From Metopolophium dirhodum (taxonomy: Eukaryota; Arthropoda; Insecta; Hemiptera; Aphididae), in contig NC_083561.1 of the NCBI RefSeq assembly GCF_019925205.1, positions 6,757,217-6,821,216 on the forward strand: 64,000 bases of DNA. Direction: 5' to 3'. A program made the translations under genes and the position numbers. The notes under the pieces are model-generated. The model saw nothing but the letters and a program-made list of their open reading frames with translations. It did not search any database and was not told the origin of the DNA. Below are positions 14,600 through 26,309 of this stretch, in pieces. Each line of letters begins with the position of its first letter. Position 1 is the first letter of the stretch.

Positions 14600-16460
14600 A
14601 TTTCACAAATGAGATTTGATTTTCAATCGAATCCGAGTGGTTAGAGAATGATGTTTGTTTTTGGGATAAAAGCTTCTGAAATGTGTTAATTCCCAATTAT
14701 TTACTCTCTTTTTTCCACGTTCTGCATTCGGTAAATATGTATTTTACTGTAAGGGAAGTACCACATCTACATTTGGAAGGCTATTTTCATTAAGTGTTGG
14801 TGTGTGAGTCGCATATGTCCTATTCTGAGGTGGTTAATGGAGGTATTGTGTTTTATTGTTGTTTTGTCAAGGAACGGCGAAGGATAAGTGGTTATTTTAA
14901 CTATATTAATTTTGACTGAGTTTAGAGTTATTCATTTTTTCACTAGTAGTGTATATTGAACCCAATAACTTTTTTAGATTCTTATTTCTTAGTAAGTGAA
15001 GAAATAGATAATAAAAGCGTCAATAGATGAATTGTTAGCCCATTCGTTGCCGTATATTTTACTATGGCCAGTGATCCACGTGTATACTATGTGTTTTCCA
15101 GTATGTTAGCCTCTATATGAGCGTTTTGTCTTTTTCAGGAATAATCAGAAGGATTTTGTTGATTTTGGAGACTTATGAGGTTGGATAGTGGATTTCTGAA
15201 TATTATTACATTACTGAATTACTGATGTTTATTTATCTTATGGATAGTGTACTCGATTGTTTGAATATATCCAAAGCTTCTGCTATATAGTTAACAATTT
15301 GTCAGGAAATACTGATCGTAATTTCCATTGCTGGAGTTGTTTTGATAAAGTAGTCCTAGAGTATCGACTACGTTCAAGGGGACGTTTAAAGTGTTTTGAC
15401 TGTGAGGAGATGTAAATTGTTTTTTGGGTTAGTTCCTTTGACAGATTTTACCCCAGACAAATAGGAGTATGTTTGGTTATTATTTCTGGATATCCATAGT
15501 CTTTCCGTAATGTATTTTTGCTACTTTTAACCAGGAATGAAATATTTGAAATGTTTTTAGAACGTATTGTTTTTGTTTTGGATTGATTATTTTATTTATT
15601 TGTTCCATTGTCTATCATAGAACTCTGAATCTTTGATAATTTACTAGGGAAATCCCTACAGAAATTTTAGTGGTATCACATTTTTAACATCTGTCTTGCT
15701 GTTTTATTTTGATTACATATGTAGCCTTAACGTATGGAGAATAATTTTCCAATGGTTTATGTAAATTACTAGATACACATATTTCTGTGGAAAGGCCATT
15801 GATATTTTTATTGGTATATCATCGCTGATATATATTATATCTGGAAGGGTTTAACATTATAGTTTATGCAAAAGCGGTTTGAACTTTGAAATAAAAATGT
15901 TGATAAATGACAATTACTATTGAACATGTTTATTCTGGTCGGTTGTGCGTTGTTTAATAGTATTCACAAGTCTTAGGCGAGAATTTCTCCAATAACATAA
16001 CATTTAGAATTCGATTTACATAATTCCCAGGTTGCTATATGGTGGTTTGAATCTCCAACTAGTTTTATTGTTTTGGAAATAAATTGATAACTTTAACTAT
16101 ATCTGGGAGGGTAAATTATTTTTAATTATATACATATTTGTTGTATAGTATTATGGTTTTGTTTATATGGGATAGAATGATTGAAACTTCATTTTTTTTA
16201 AACCAGTGTGTGAGAAGATTTATTTACTGGAAAAGTTTTGGTTGATCATTATTTCAACCCCGCCACTCGTTTTTACACAAGTAACGCGATTTTTATTATA
16301 AATATTAAAATAATGGTTTATTCGTTGAAGTTGGTTTATTGAATTCATGTAATTTATGGGTTATAGATTTCTGATAACAACTGAAGTTCTTCTAGCTTAT
16401 TATAAATTAATAAGTGATTATTTATAGTGTGAGAATATCAGTAAGGTATTTTGAATTAAT
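14600..16460 (-). mobile_element. Degenerate jockey-like non-LTR retrotransposon with EN and RNase H but no visible RT core
   Basis: Read on the minus strand from high to low coordinates. Near 16430-16390 comes NKLEELQLLSEIYNP, the start of an APE-type endonuclease. Near 16282-16240 comes SGGVEIMIN, an endonuclease strand. From 16065 down come KLVGDSNHHIATWE and, about 30 codons on, QPTRINMFN; these match the GDFNAHxxxWG and PTRIN motifs of the nuclease. From 15087 down comes VYTWITGHSKIYGNEWAN, the retrotransposon RNase H motif (WxxGHxxIxGNExAD). At about 14842-14786 comes INHLRIGHMRLTHQHLM. One frame shift later comes PSKCRCGTSLTVKYIFTEC, the terminal Cys-rich motif with the usual His replaced by Tyr. 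Several stops and shifts break the frame. Only ~0.7 kb separates the EN end from RNase H, and I find no FLDI, GVPQGS or YADD motif there. An internal deletion of the RT is therefore likely. Confidence 0.85.
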
Positions 16461-17015
16461 TTGTTTGTGTTTGTTTTAATGAATTAAACTTCTTGTATAG
16501 GGTAAGGCTTAAAATAGGAAATTGGATAATTTAGTGAAGTGGGTTTTGGTAGTACTTTTGGTGACTTTTGGACTTTCGTATTTTATGTATCTGGTGAATA
16601 GAGATAGGATAGATATCTGAATCGATATCTTATAATAATTATAAATAACTTGAACTGAAGAAAAAAACTGAGAAGTTCCTGATGAAATTGTGCTTAACTG
16701 ATTTGAAGCAATTGGATATTTTGTCATCTAAACAGTTTAAATTATTTTATATTGGTTGTTTCACTTTCCCTCTAGAATTTTTATTCCTATCTATACTGGT
16801 AACGAAGTTGATATATTTCTGTTGTGGATGGTATTTCGAAGGTTAAAGAGTTTGAGCAATGGTTTTTTATATGGTTCATTAAGTGTGGGATTAAGGGATG
16901 TCTTCGGCTTTATGTTTAGGATTAAGAGATGCAGAATGAAGAATATTGTTGGGTTGAAGTGGAATATTGATCTGGAAATTTGGTTTCTGTACTCCCTTCA
17001 GTATCTATTATAAGA
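16461..17015 (-). pseudogene. Possible ORF1/5' part of the adjacent retrotransposon relic
   Basis: This stretch directly upstream of the endonuclease start, on the same (minus) strand, keeps the less extreme base composition of the relic and contains open stretches (for example 16509-16727). No CCHC knuckle or other gag motif is readable, so ORF1 identity rests on position only. A plus-strand open frame at 16756-17013 is interpreted as a shadow on the opposite strand. Confidence 0.3.
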
Positions 17016-19970
17016 AACGGCATCTTAGAGCTTTCATAACTCAAACTATTTCCTACTAAAAGATTTTCAATAAAAAAATTACAACGGCAACCTAAAACAT
17101 TTTACCAATGTGACTAGAAAGTAGAAACACTTTTTTTCGAGGATTCTAGACATTGATATGAATACATAACATACAGTTACATTTTCTTATTCGATAAATA
17201 TTATTATTAACTTATGAAGTACAGAAAATGTTTTAAATAATTAAAAAGTCTATTAGTAAGTATCAACTTAATGAAAACAAAAATTGTTTAAGCGAAAATG
17301 TTGAGCAATTTTTGTTATTTCTAATTATACCTAATCAAAATTAATGATGATATATGCATTCCAAGTCCTTCTTCAGTGAAGCTGTGTCTATCTGTTTGTA
17401 TGTTTTTAAATTCTTAGAAAGATTGTTTGACATCAACACACAACAGAAACCATTGGGTCATACCTATTTTAAAGAACTTAATCTTACTGAGTTTTGGTAA
17501 ATATCATCAAGCTGAACGTTATCACCAAACAGTACTGCATTAATTATCGTGTTTTAAATATTGTCCTAAGTGCATGTCTTTCAAAAAACGATGATATCAA
17601 TAATTGTTTACTGATTTACAGTTAATGTTTATCTAAAACAATATTAACAAATTTGTTTTAAAAAACACTATTTAGTGTCCAGTGTTGACTAAAATGTATT
17701 CTTTGAATTGTCTACTCTACGAAGTCTACTCTATTATTTTCCAAATTGTTTTTTCCATGATATGCAATAAATATTAAATGTAAGTTGTTGAAATATACTA
17801 TGAAATAATCATTGAATGTACAGGCATATGAGGGTGGAGAATTGTCATTACCCCTAACTATTTTTATTCATAAAGATGACCGACAACATACATCCTAAAA
17901 TATAAAAAGGAAAAATATACAGTAGCTTAAAAATCCACGCTCTAGATATACCTATGGCTATAATTTTGTCTGAATTAATTACTGCGTCTGCAAATTTGAA
18001 TTAATGAGTAATTTTTATGATTATTTTAAATCCTTCTAATGGTAAATCAGAAATCTAGTACTAAATGTTAACTAGATAGAATTATTCAACATCAGTTATT
18101 TAACTATGTTTCCAAGTGATTTTATATGCATTTATACATTGTTATTACAAATGTGTTAATTAATATAAATATAAATATAGAACAAAAAATTGGGTAATTT
18201 ATTTAAAATACAATTTTTAAAATTCATTATTTTACCCGCGTTAAAGATGGGTGAAGAAGTTATAACAATGTTACTGCGGACAAGAAGATGTCACGGCCAA
18301 TGCCATTAAATATGTAAACACATTTTATTACAACAAACGTTATGAAAAATGGGATTAAGAATATCATTAGTTATTGCATAATTAATAAAAAATCCGCGTA
18401 TGTGAACTGGTGAGTTATCGCAGTCAAATTTAACACACATTTTTTTCTTATATTAAGTAACAAAAAGGGAGGGAGAAGGGTTATATTATCGTATTTATTA
18501 CTATTATACATTAACACTAAAAATATACCAATTTTTTTTATTTATTTGATCATGTCAAACAGCTAGACGTATAGTACTTGACGCCCCACATTGATATTTT
18601 CAATACAAATATTGTCAAATATTTAGCATGTACCTAATTGCTTATACATGTAAATACAACATATATTTGCACGAATACTCCCCACATTTTAACGTCATTA
18701 GGAGCCGTAGAACCCTTTTTAGTTATTCTCAACTATTGTCCCCTGATCCACCGCATCCCTAAAAATGGTAGCACAACCAAAAGGATATATAAATTTTTGT
18801 AAGAAATAAGTAGATAACCAATTTATAAAATCCAATAACTGATATTCTCTAGTCATTACTCATTACGTAGTATGTACCTACATTTTAGGAATTTCAAACA
18901 TTGATGGTAGGTAAAATAATATGCACTTATAACAATGAATAGTCAACGGCGTCAATATTCGTATTACATTTGATAACTTGTACAAAACTCAAAATGCCAT
19001 GTTAATTGGTTGTGTCTTAATGAAAAATGTTAAATGCAGCCATGCAGGGTGATCATTTTATAATTGAACAGAATGAACTATCGGCGAGGATATTTTAAGT
19101 AAATTTGATTTTTTTTTTCATTTACAAAGCCATAAATCAATTTTAAAATATTTTTTTATTGTTATTATTATTTGGAAATATCAACACATAGCTTTTTATT
19201 AGTTAGTAATTTAATATTGTAAAATAGATAATGTTTCTAAAAAAATTGAATAGAATTACTGAACCAATAGTGAATAATACTTGTATGACTTCAAATAATT
19301 ATGTATGTAAGTGAGTGAAGTAGTGTATCGTTAAACGTGATCCCATACCTACCTTCTATGTTTTATCTAAATATTAAATACTTTTAAAGATATATAATTT
19401 TCACTGATTATTTAAGAAAGTAAAATTACTAGATTTCTAATTTCGATACAACTTTTATTTTTATATGTTTGAAATTGTCACTCAGATTAAATAATATAAT
19501 AATTATTTCTATAATAACCACTATATTCATATATACCTAAGTACCTACATATTGTTATGTTCTATGCAAACCGATGAATGTAGTAGGTACTAGGTACTTT
19601 TAGAATGTTATAATTCTGTGATTATATCTTATTTAAATAATATTTTTCTGAATGGTAAAGCCGCCAGAAGGAGAACTCAAAAAGTATAATATAGCCCCTT
19701 TAAAGATCGAAATTTTAACCTACACACGTATTACAAATGCTATGATTTAGCTATCAAATTTAATATCACGATTCACAATACACAACTATCTTGAGCTTAG
19801 TTGAGTGGATCAATACAAATTACCAACACAGAGACTCTAGCGTAATAGTATTTTACTATCAGTCTATTTTTCATTAACTTACAATCTGACAAAATGTATT
19901 TCTAGTTTAAATTTTTGAATTTAATTAAGTAATTTAAAATATTTTAAGCTTTTGATAAGACAATAAGTGC
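17016..19970. other. AT-rich non-coding stretch
   Basis: No gene, structural RNA or recognisable mobile element seen. Slightly GC-raised patches occur around 17340-17580 and 18660-18790, without motifs I can name. Confidence 0.5.
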
Positions 19971-19974
19971 TCTA

Positions 19975-20110
19975 TTCAGCATCACGTGGTTCAGACTACT
20001 AATATTTTTTTAGTCATCTCTAAACACATCCTTGGCAATCTTTGTCAAAATCGGTTGAGTAGTTTTTGAGTTTATTTCTCTTGTTCAGTTTTTAGTAGCC
20101 ATATTGGCAT
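19975..20110. other. Possible retroelement 3'-tail fragment
   Basis: The phrase AAAATCGGTTGAGTAGTTTT within ~20045-20075 resembles a motif (AAAATCGGTTCAGCCGTTT and similar) often found in 3' regions of RTE-like and SINE-type elements in invertebrates. No poly-A tail, target duplication or coding remnant accompanies it, so this is a similarity note only. Confidence 0.25.
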
Positions 20111-21563
20111 TAAGTAAAATAATTATACTTACTTGAATACGTAGTTCCATAAAATTTAAACATTTTGATTGACGACCAACATCGACAATTTATAGATAAT
20201 TTGATTGAAGTTTTGTAGTTGATGTAGGTAGTTTTTTACTATATATTATATTTATATATATCAAGGTTATAATCACACTTGCTTTGAAACATTTTTATTG
20301 ATATTATGAAAACTCATTTTTGTTATTTGTTGGTCCTTGTGGTGTTTATTCAAAAAAATAACTGAATATTTAATAAGCATGGCTCCTGAGAATTTATATA
20401 TTTTCACGCAGAAAAAACAAACTTTTATTAAGCATTTTTTTGTGCAGCAATGGGATGTATTATTTTTAAAAATTAAATTATTATTTATGTACGTGGTTGA
20501 TTTTTTTTATTTTTCAATTTATTGTTGGTTTCACATTTTGACCAATATACGGCAATGTAATGTAAATAAAATAAACAGTTTTGAAAAAAAAAAAAAACAA
20601 TAATTCATTATCAAACTTTAAATGGTCAAAAATAATGATGTTTTTGTGTATACAATAATTGCTTGAATAAAATAAATTTTAAAATCTAATAAAATGCAGT
20701 ACCTAGTCTAATATTATTATTAGACATGAAAAAAACATGTATAATATTTACTATTCAATAGGGTATTTGGAATACAATATGTATGTTTTGTATAATGTAT
20801 AGGTTACATGTTTTTATATATAAGTCAATTTGTAATGAATTTAAAACCAGAACAATCCAAAGCTATACTGACAAGCCCACAAACATTTGTCACCTAGTAT
20901 TAGTATGGTCATGTTCTTTATAGTATCGCGAATGCCTAGTTTCCCAACAGATTGAATCATGTCAGACGATGAGCTTCGGAGACGTTGAATAATGAGACCG
21001 GATTTCCATCATACATGCTGTATTGTGCGTGTTCTAAAGCACGTACACTGATATTATGGAATTCAAACTACTATAAAAACCAATAATTTTAGACATATCT
21101 GAGATTTGAGATGATATATGTACGACAACAACTGACAAGAGAAGTTTGTTTATCTAATACTCGTTTTAATATTTTATATTATTTTAGTTGACTAATCTTC
21201 GTATAAACATATCCGTACGACGTGGTATCGAAAACTAAATTCCTTATAATATAATAATATCTTCACAATGTAAAATATATAATATAATGGTATACTCCTA
21301 TAGTTATATACCAGCCAATAATAATAATTCATAAAAACACCAACAGTGGTCAAAGTACTGCAGCGTAATCTCTTTGTTTTTTCTATTAGCATTTTCATCG
21401 CTTTACTTTATCTTCTTTAAAAATACCATCCACTGTAAAATTAATTATAATCATTCTTGGATTAATTCCAAGAGAAATAAAATATAATAATATTTTCATG
21501 GACATTTTGTTTTATTTAAGTTTTAATGATATGACAATTAAAACATAGAGGTACTCTTTAAAA
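20111..21563. other. AT-rich non-coding stretch
   Basis: No gene seen. The open frames 20337-20603 (+) and 21192-21398 (-) are rich in Phe, Tyr, Ile and Lys from A/T runs and carry no known motif. Confidence 0.5.
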
Positions 21564-21785
21564 TTGAGACTTATTTACTTATTCCCATTATTGTCTATCC
21601 ACCACTTTGTTCCAAATTATTTTATGAGGACTACTTTGGAATCATCTGTTGAACGCATTTTTATAAGTATCAATAAATTCATTCAGTACCTAATAGGCAA
21701 TGAGAATATATACATTTATGAAGAGGTGGGCGCCTATACGTTTTACGTTGAAAATCATTCACGTGACGAGAGAAATGACTACTAA
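21564..21785 (+). pseudogene. Possible hAT transposase C-terminal dimerisation-domain relic
   Basis: The 73-codon frame contains TTLESSVERIFISINKF, followed by IGNENI about 5 residues on. In hAT transposases the C-terminal dimerisation domain has the form (P)ATSxxSERVFSxAGxxxxxxRxxLxxxNV. The positions of S, ER, F and the Asn-rich end fit loosely. Nothing upstream could be read as the catalytic or BED zinc-finger part, and no terminal repeats were found. An ordinary chance frame is a real alternative. Confidence 0.3.
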
Positions 21786-24122
21786 TTGTCTACTATTTAA
21801 ACCAGAAGCTTTCACGTGACTTTTTACTTGGATATTATTCACTTCATCTTAAGCTAAATAATAATATTTTTTTTTTATGAAATGTTTTTTTAATATAAGT
21901 TACAATTTCATAATTATACTTATTATGTTTTGTATGTGCAATTAAAAACTATAATAAGTAATAACATTGACAAAAAAAGACATATTATCCTATAATCACA
22001 AATTTAGATTAATATTGGTCACTCGGTAGTAATTATTATGTTGTTTGATTTTTATTGAAATAAACAACTTAAATCTAATGTGTTTTATTGGTTTGAAGTA
22101 AACAACACTATATCAAGTGTTTGACTGACTGTTTTGTTAGTATTTTCCATTTTTACACAAGTTCTCGTAATTTAAATTAAACTAATTTAAGTAAATACTA
22201 AACAGTAAATAATTGCTTTGTTTGTAACAATACTACTCTATTTTATGTTAGTTTACTTTCATTGCAAATAAGTAATACATACTAACCATACTGTTGGAGT
22301 TTTACTTGTCAGTGGTCTTATATAAACCACACGTGAGTTTTAATCAACGTTTTGTTTTATCTCAAAATTGGAAAATAATATATAGCATATGGCATACGTA
22401 TACTATATAATAATAATAAAAAAACTGATGACAAATTACTTTTGTAACACATGGTATACAGTTTTAAAGAGTGAAATAGTATAATAAATCATTAAACGAA
22501 CTTGATACGATTCCAACCAAATATTAAGGTGTTCACTATAATATAAGCTGTCCAAAATTATATTTAGAACTAAATTTATTATCAATTTTTAAACGAATAA
22601 AGTAATTTGAAAAAAAAAAATCGAAGATATATTACCGGAAATTACATGGCCCAATAAGTTCACTTATTTATTTTGGTTATTATATCAGTATTATTACAGC
22701 ATTACAAATCATTTTTGTGAATTTCAAAATATTACTAGAAAAGTTATTTTAATCTCTGTTGTTAAAATATAAAATTATAAATCATAATTTGAACAAAGTC
22801 AAAACTAATAATATCATCTGTTTAACTGTAATATATTATGTATATTATGTCACCCAAATAATGTCACTACCTATATGTTAATTATAAATTATATTTATGA
22901 TAAATAATTGGACCTTGGGTGCAAACCTATAATGTATATAAATCAATAAATTAATAAATAAATAAAATATTTATTCGTAAAATGAAATACTGCTTTCTTT
23001 GAGCTAATAATATAAATTAAATATATGACAGCAACGTTTATATTTTGTAATATACAGTCACTGTTTTAGAGATTTTTTTTTTATTTGTGTTATACTTTGT
23101 ACAATTTAAATTTAAAAATTATTATGTGTCATATTAGTTTACAGATATTTTAAATTGAAAATACATGTTTGGCAACTATTGCGTTTATTAAAACTAAATT
23201 ATCATAGTACCTAAGTACGATTTTTTTTTTTAATGTTTTAACAAAACAAAAATATGTGGTAAATTCTTATTCGAAATAATTTTTTGACAATTACAGTGAG
23301 CATTGAACGAAAGGAATGCGGGTGGAAATATATATTATATTATATTATCATGTATTTACATGTTCATATGTGTGCATTTGTGCACTGGTCTTATAGCCTA
23401 TGGGTGGTATAGTTCTATATCTCCCCGAAACCAGACCAAATATAATTTGCTGAAATTTAATCATTCTCCACCGCTGTGGGTCCCCGGAGGCTATTTGAGT
23501 CTATGTGATCGGAAACCGTTATATTTTTCCCTTCATTTTTTGCCAACTGGCCGGGTAGTGCCCTAAAATAAAACATATAACTTTACCCTTCATGGCCACC
23601 TTCTCTATTTTATACTTCTTTCCACAGTAAAATGTTATTATATTTTTCGATACTACCGTGTATAGTTGTTTAAAAGTAAATCCCGCTAAGCCCTCAGGTC
23701 ACAATACATGATTATATATTATGATAACCTAGAATTTTTGATTCTATCTTTTCACGGCGCATTCCTATTCTTTTGAGAAAAAAATAATAATATATAAGTT
23801 AAAGGTTATATTAATACAAATAATGAAATAAATGAGAAAAAGTCTCTTTTTTTATCATTTAATATTGTAGTGTCAAATCCTTAATTGCTTCGTGTCTAGA
23901 CTACAAAACGTTTACTCGGTTTGTGTATTACCTATTGATTTATGTGGTGGCATTTAATTATTACGAAATATTTTTGCAAACACAAAACTATCTGTTAGAA
24001 TGGTTGGTTTAATTTTTCAAACAAATAGTATATTATGTACATAATATTATTATAAGTCATTATCAATTCTGAGCTAAAATTCTCCAAATATTGTTTGGTA
24101 ATTCCATAAAATTAGATACTGT
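21786..24122. other. AT-rich non-coding stretch
   Basis: No gene assigned. The open frame 23303-23566 (+) covers a patch richer in G+C near 23390-23560 but has no motif, start context or splice sites I can support. Confidence 0.45.
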
Positions 24123-24420
24123 TTGACATTTACTTTTGTTTTTAATTTTAATATATTCTCACTAAACATGGTTAAAATACTCAGTAATGTTATTAAAGGT
24201 ACGATAAGAAATATGATGATGGGAGAAGATGAATTGCACCCACTGGTCAATTGTCATGGTCCTACTGATAACCGACAATCGGACGTTCGAATGGAAATCG
24301 CATCGATAAAGTCCACCTTGGTAGTCGGCATAACATCCGGGTCAAGTTGGAATAATCGACAAAGATGCAGAAATAACAAGTGGCGGCTGTCTATGTTTAC
24401 TGTTTAGTGTTTTGACTCAA
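24123..24420. other. GC-raised patch open on both strands, unrecognised
   Basis: On the plus strand a 94-codon frame is open from 24123 to 24407. On the minus strand an overlapping frame of about 50 codons, including LDPDVMPTTKVDFIDAIS, is also open and looks at least as protein-like. Base composition is distinctly less AT-rich than the flanks. I recognise no domain. It may be a decayed exon or element fragment. Confidence 0.25.
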
Positions 24421-24779
24421 ATCGTGTCGTCCGTGGATGCACAATGTGAACATAATTCATTGTTTCCAATAATCTGGCCAAACGAAATTTGTACGTTGCT
24501 GATAATCACAAATTATGACTAGCAGAAGTTAGTCTTTCTCAAATTAGAATTCATAATATTAACACTTTTTCAAAACAAAATTATATAAAATTGTATGATT
24601 ATTACAAGAACTAATTATTATTGCAAACATAAGTTTCCGTAAATCGGCTTGGTCTAAAATAAATTAGGCCACTTTATAAAGTAATCGTATTCGTTTGAGG
24701 CCAATAAATCAATAACTCAATAGGTCAATAACTGTGGCAAATTGTGTTGACAGACAACCTACAGTATTCGACCAGCCCA

Positions 24780-25250
24780 AATGTTTGCGCAAACCTTCGC
24801 GACGCGGAAATTAAAAAAAAAAAAAATCCAAACACGTCGTACACTACAAATGTCCGCGATTTCTATCGGACAGTTATTTTCCGGTCGCATATTATAATAT
24901 GACGTTGTCTATGACAACGTTCAGGGCGTACTTCAAACTGATTCCTACTTCCGGTCGGCATGTATTTGACCCGCTGTCGCCATGTGTTATAGGTCCGTGC
25001 CACCATATTATGAATCCCTCGTCGACCGTCGACCGGGTGCGTATTTAGTTCGGGCAAGCCCGCCGGTCACTATACACATCACATTATCGGACGCAATGCG
25101 TGTGGGGATTTTCGTGCATTATTATCGTTTTCGATTTCTCATCGAACATTTCGGTCGGATTTAAGTATTTAACTAGATATAGAGATGACCGCAGCGTCAC
25201 CGAAACGAGACAACGTTAAAAAGCGACGGACGGACCTCTTATATCAATGA
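24780..25250. promoter_or_regulatory. CpG-rich block, possible minor promoter region
   Basis: CG dinucleotides are frequent here (for example CGCGACGCGG, TCGTCGACCGTCGACCGG) in a genome where the surroundings have few. A short frame at 25186-25251 reads MTAASPKRDNVKKRRTDLLY and then stops. No good splice donor was found after it on either strand. Two overlapping open frames on opposite strands (24863-25057, 24982-25164) are probably by-products of the high G+C. Regulatory status is an inference from composition only. Confidence 0.3.
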
Positions 25251-25291
25251 TCTATATTGTATATATTATATTATTTCGAGTGTATTCTATG

Positions 25292-25735
25292 TCCCGATAA
25301 AAACACTCCACCTAATTCCGTGTAAAAAACGCCAAGTATAAAAAAAAAAACGGCCAAAAAATTTGCGACGTAATTTTATGGCCAAGTCTTTGGACTATAG
25401 ATATAATTCATGATAAAAATATAGTCTGCTAAATAATCGAACTTAGCGTGGCGACTTTACTAAACACTTGATACACTACCTATATCAATGATAGTTGACT
25501 AATTATATTTTTATGTACTCATTAGTCATTATGCTATAGCCTATATAGTATTTTAAAATTGTTAACTTAAGTTGCCGAGCTAAGATCAATATAATTTAGC
25601 AGACTATTTTTAACATAAACTATATCTGTCTATAGTTCAAAGACTTATCTATAAAATTATGTCACAACTTTTAGAGGCTTTTTTTATACTTAGCATTTTT
25701 TATACATCGAGTTTGGCAGAGTGTTTTTGTTGGGA
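25292..25735. mobile_element. Long inverted repeat, MITE-like
   Basis: The left arm starts TCCCGATAAAAACACTC (about 25292) and the right arm ends GAGTGTTTTTGTTGGGA (25735). The arms stay alignable for ~170 bases each. Shared blocks include CTAAGTATAAAAAA, ACGTAATTTTAT against ACATAATTTTAT, AAGTCTTTGGACTATAGA and AAATAGTCTGCTAAAT. They are separated by a short unique centre of roughly 90 bases (about 25470-25560). There is no coding capacity. Both ends are next to a TA dinucleotide, but no clear longer target duplication is visible. Foldback or MITE status is well supported by structure; the superfamily is not determined. Confidence 0.8.
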
Positions 25736-26205
25736 TATCACTCATTTTTTGTTGATACCTTATTATTTCGGGAACATATTGGTTTTACAATGATGGTTTT
25801 TTTCTTTTAAAAAAAAAAAAAAATGATTTTATAAAATAAGTTTATATAATATGTTTAAAAATGGTAGCCATTGCGGTTTCAGATTATAATAGTAATAGTA
25901 GAAATTAGTATTTATTTTTTTTTATATATATTGTTTTCCATTGAATAGTGCATTGAAATGCGGACTGCAGGAATATTATTTAATAAAATGTTGAAAATAA
26001 GTAAAAACAATTTTTAGTTAAATTGGCTAAAACTCTGTTGCAGATATTGTTCAAAATAATTTGAAAAATACAGCAAGCACATCTTCGTGAAATTTAGATG
26101 ATTGTGTTTTCAAATTCCATTATTTAACTGCAGATGTACTAGAAAATATTGTATCATTAAACAAATAATTTCCAGAATAAATGCGCGAATATTTAATTTT
26201 GTTTA

Positions 26206-26306
26206 TTTCATATGTGACTATTTTTGTTTCAGATTGTATGGTTAAGGGTGAATTCATCATACCGTACACAGCAGTCGAAAACAACCTAATGGTATCGTAT
26301 TTATAA
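26206..26306 (+). other. Candidate small exon with strong acceptor
   Basis: A good polypyrimidine tract and acceptor (TGACTATTTTTGTTTCAG) ends at 26232. After it, one frame reads CMVKGEFIIPYTAVENNLMV, with SYL and a stop at 26304-26306. A weak donor, GTATCG, follows the ATG at 26289-26291. The residues look more protein-like than the surrounding DNA. I do not recognise the peptide, and no neighbouring exon could be found. It might be a short real exon, a decayed one, or chance. Confidence 0.25.
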
Positions 26307-26309
26307 CAA

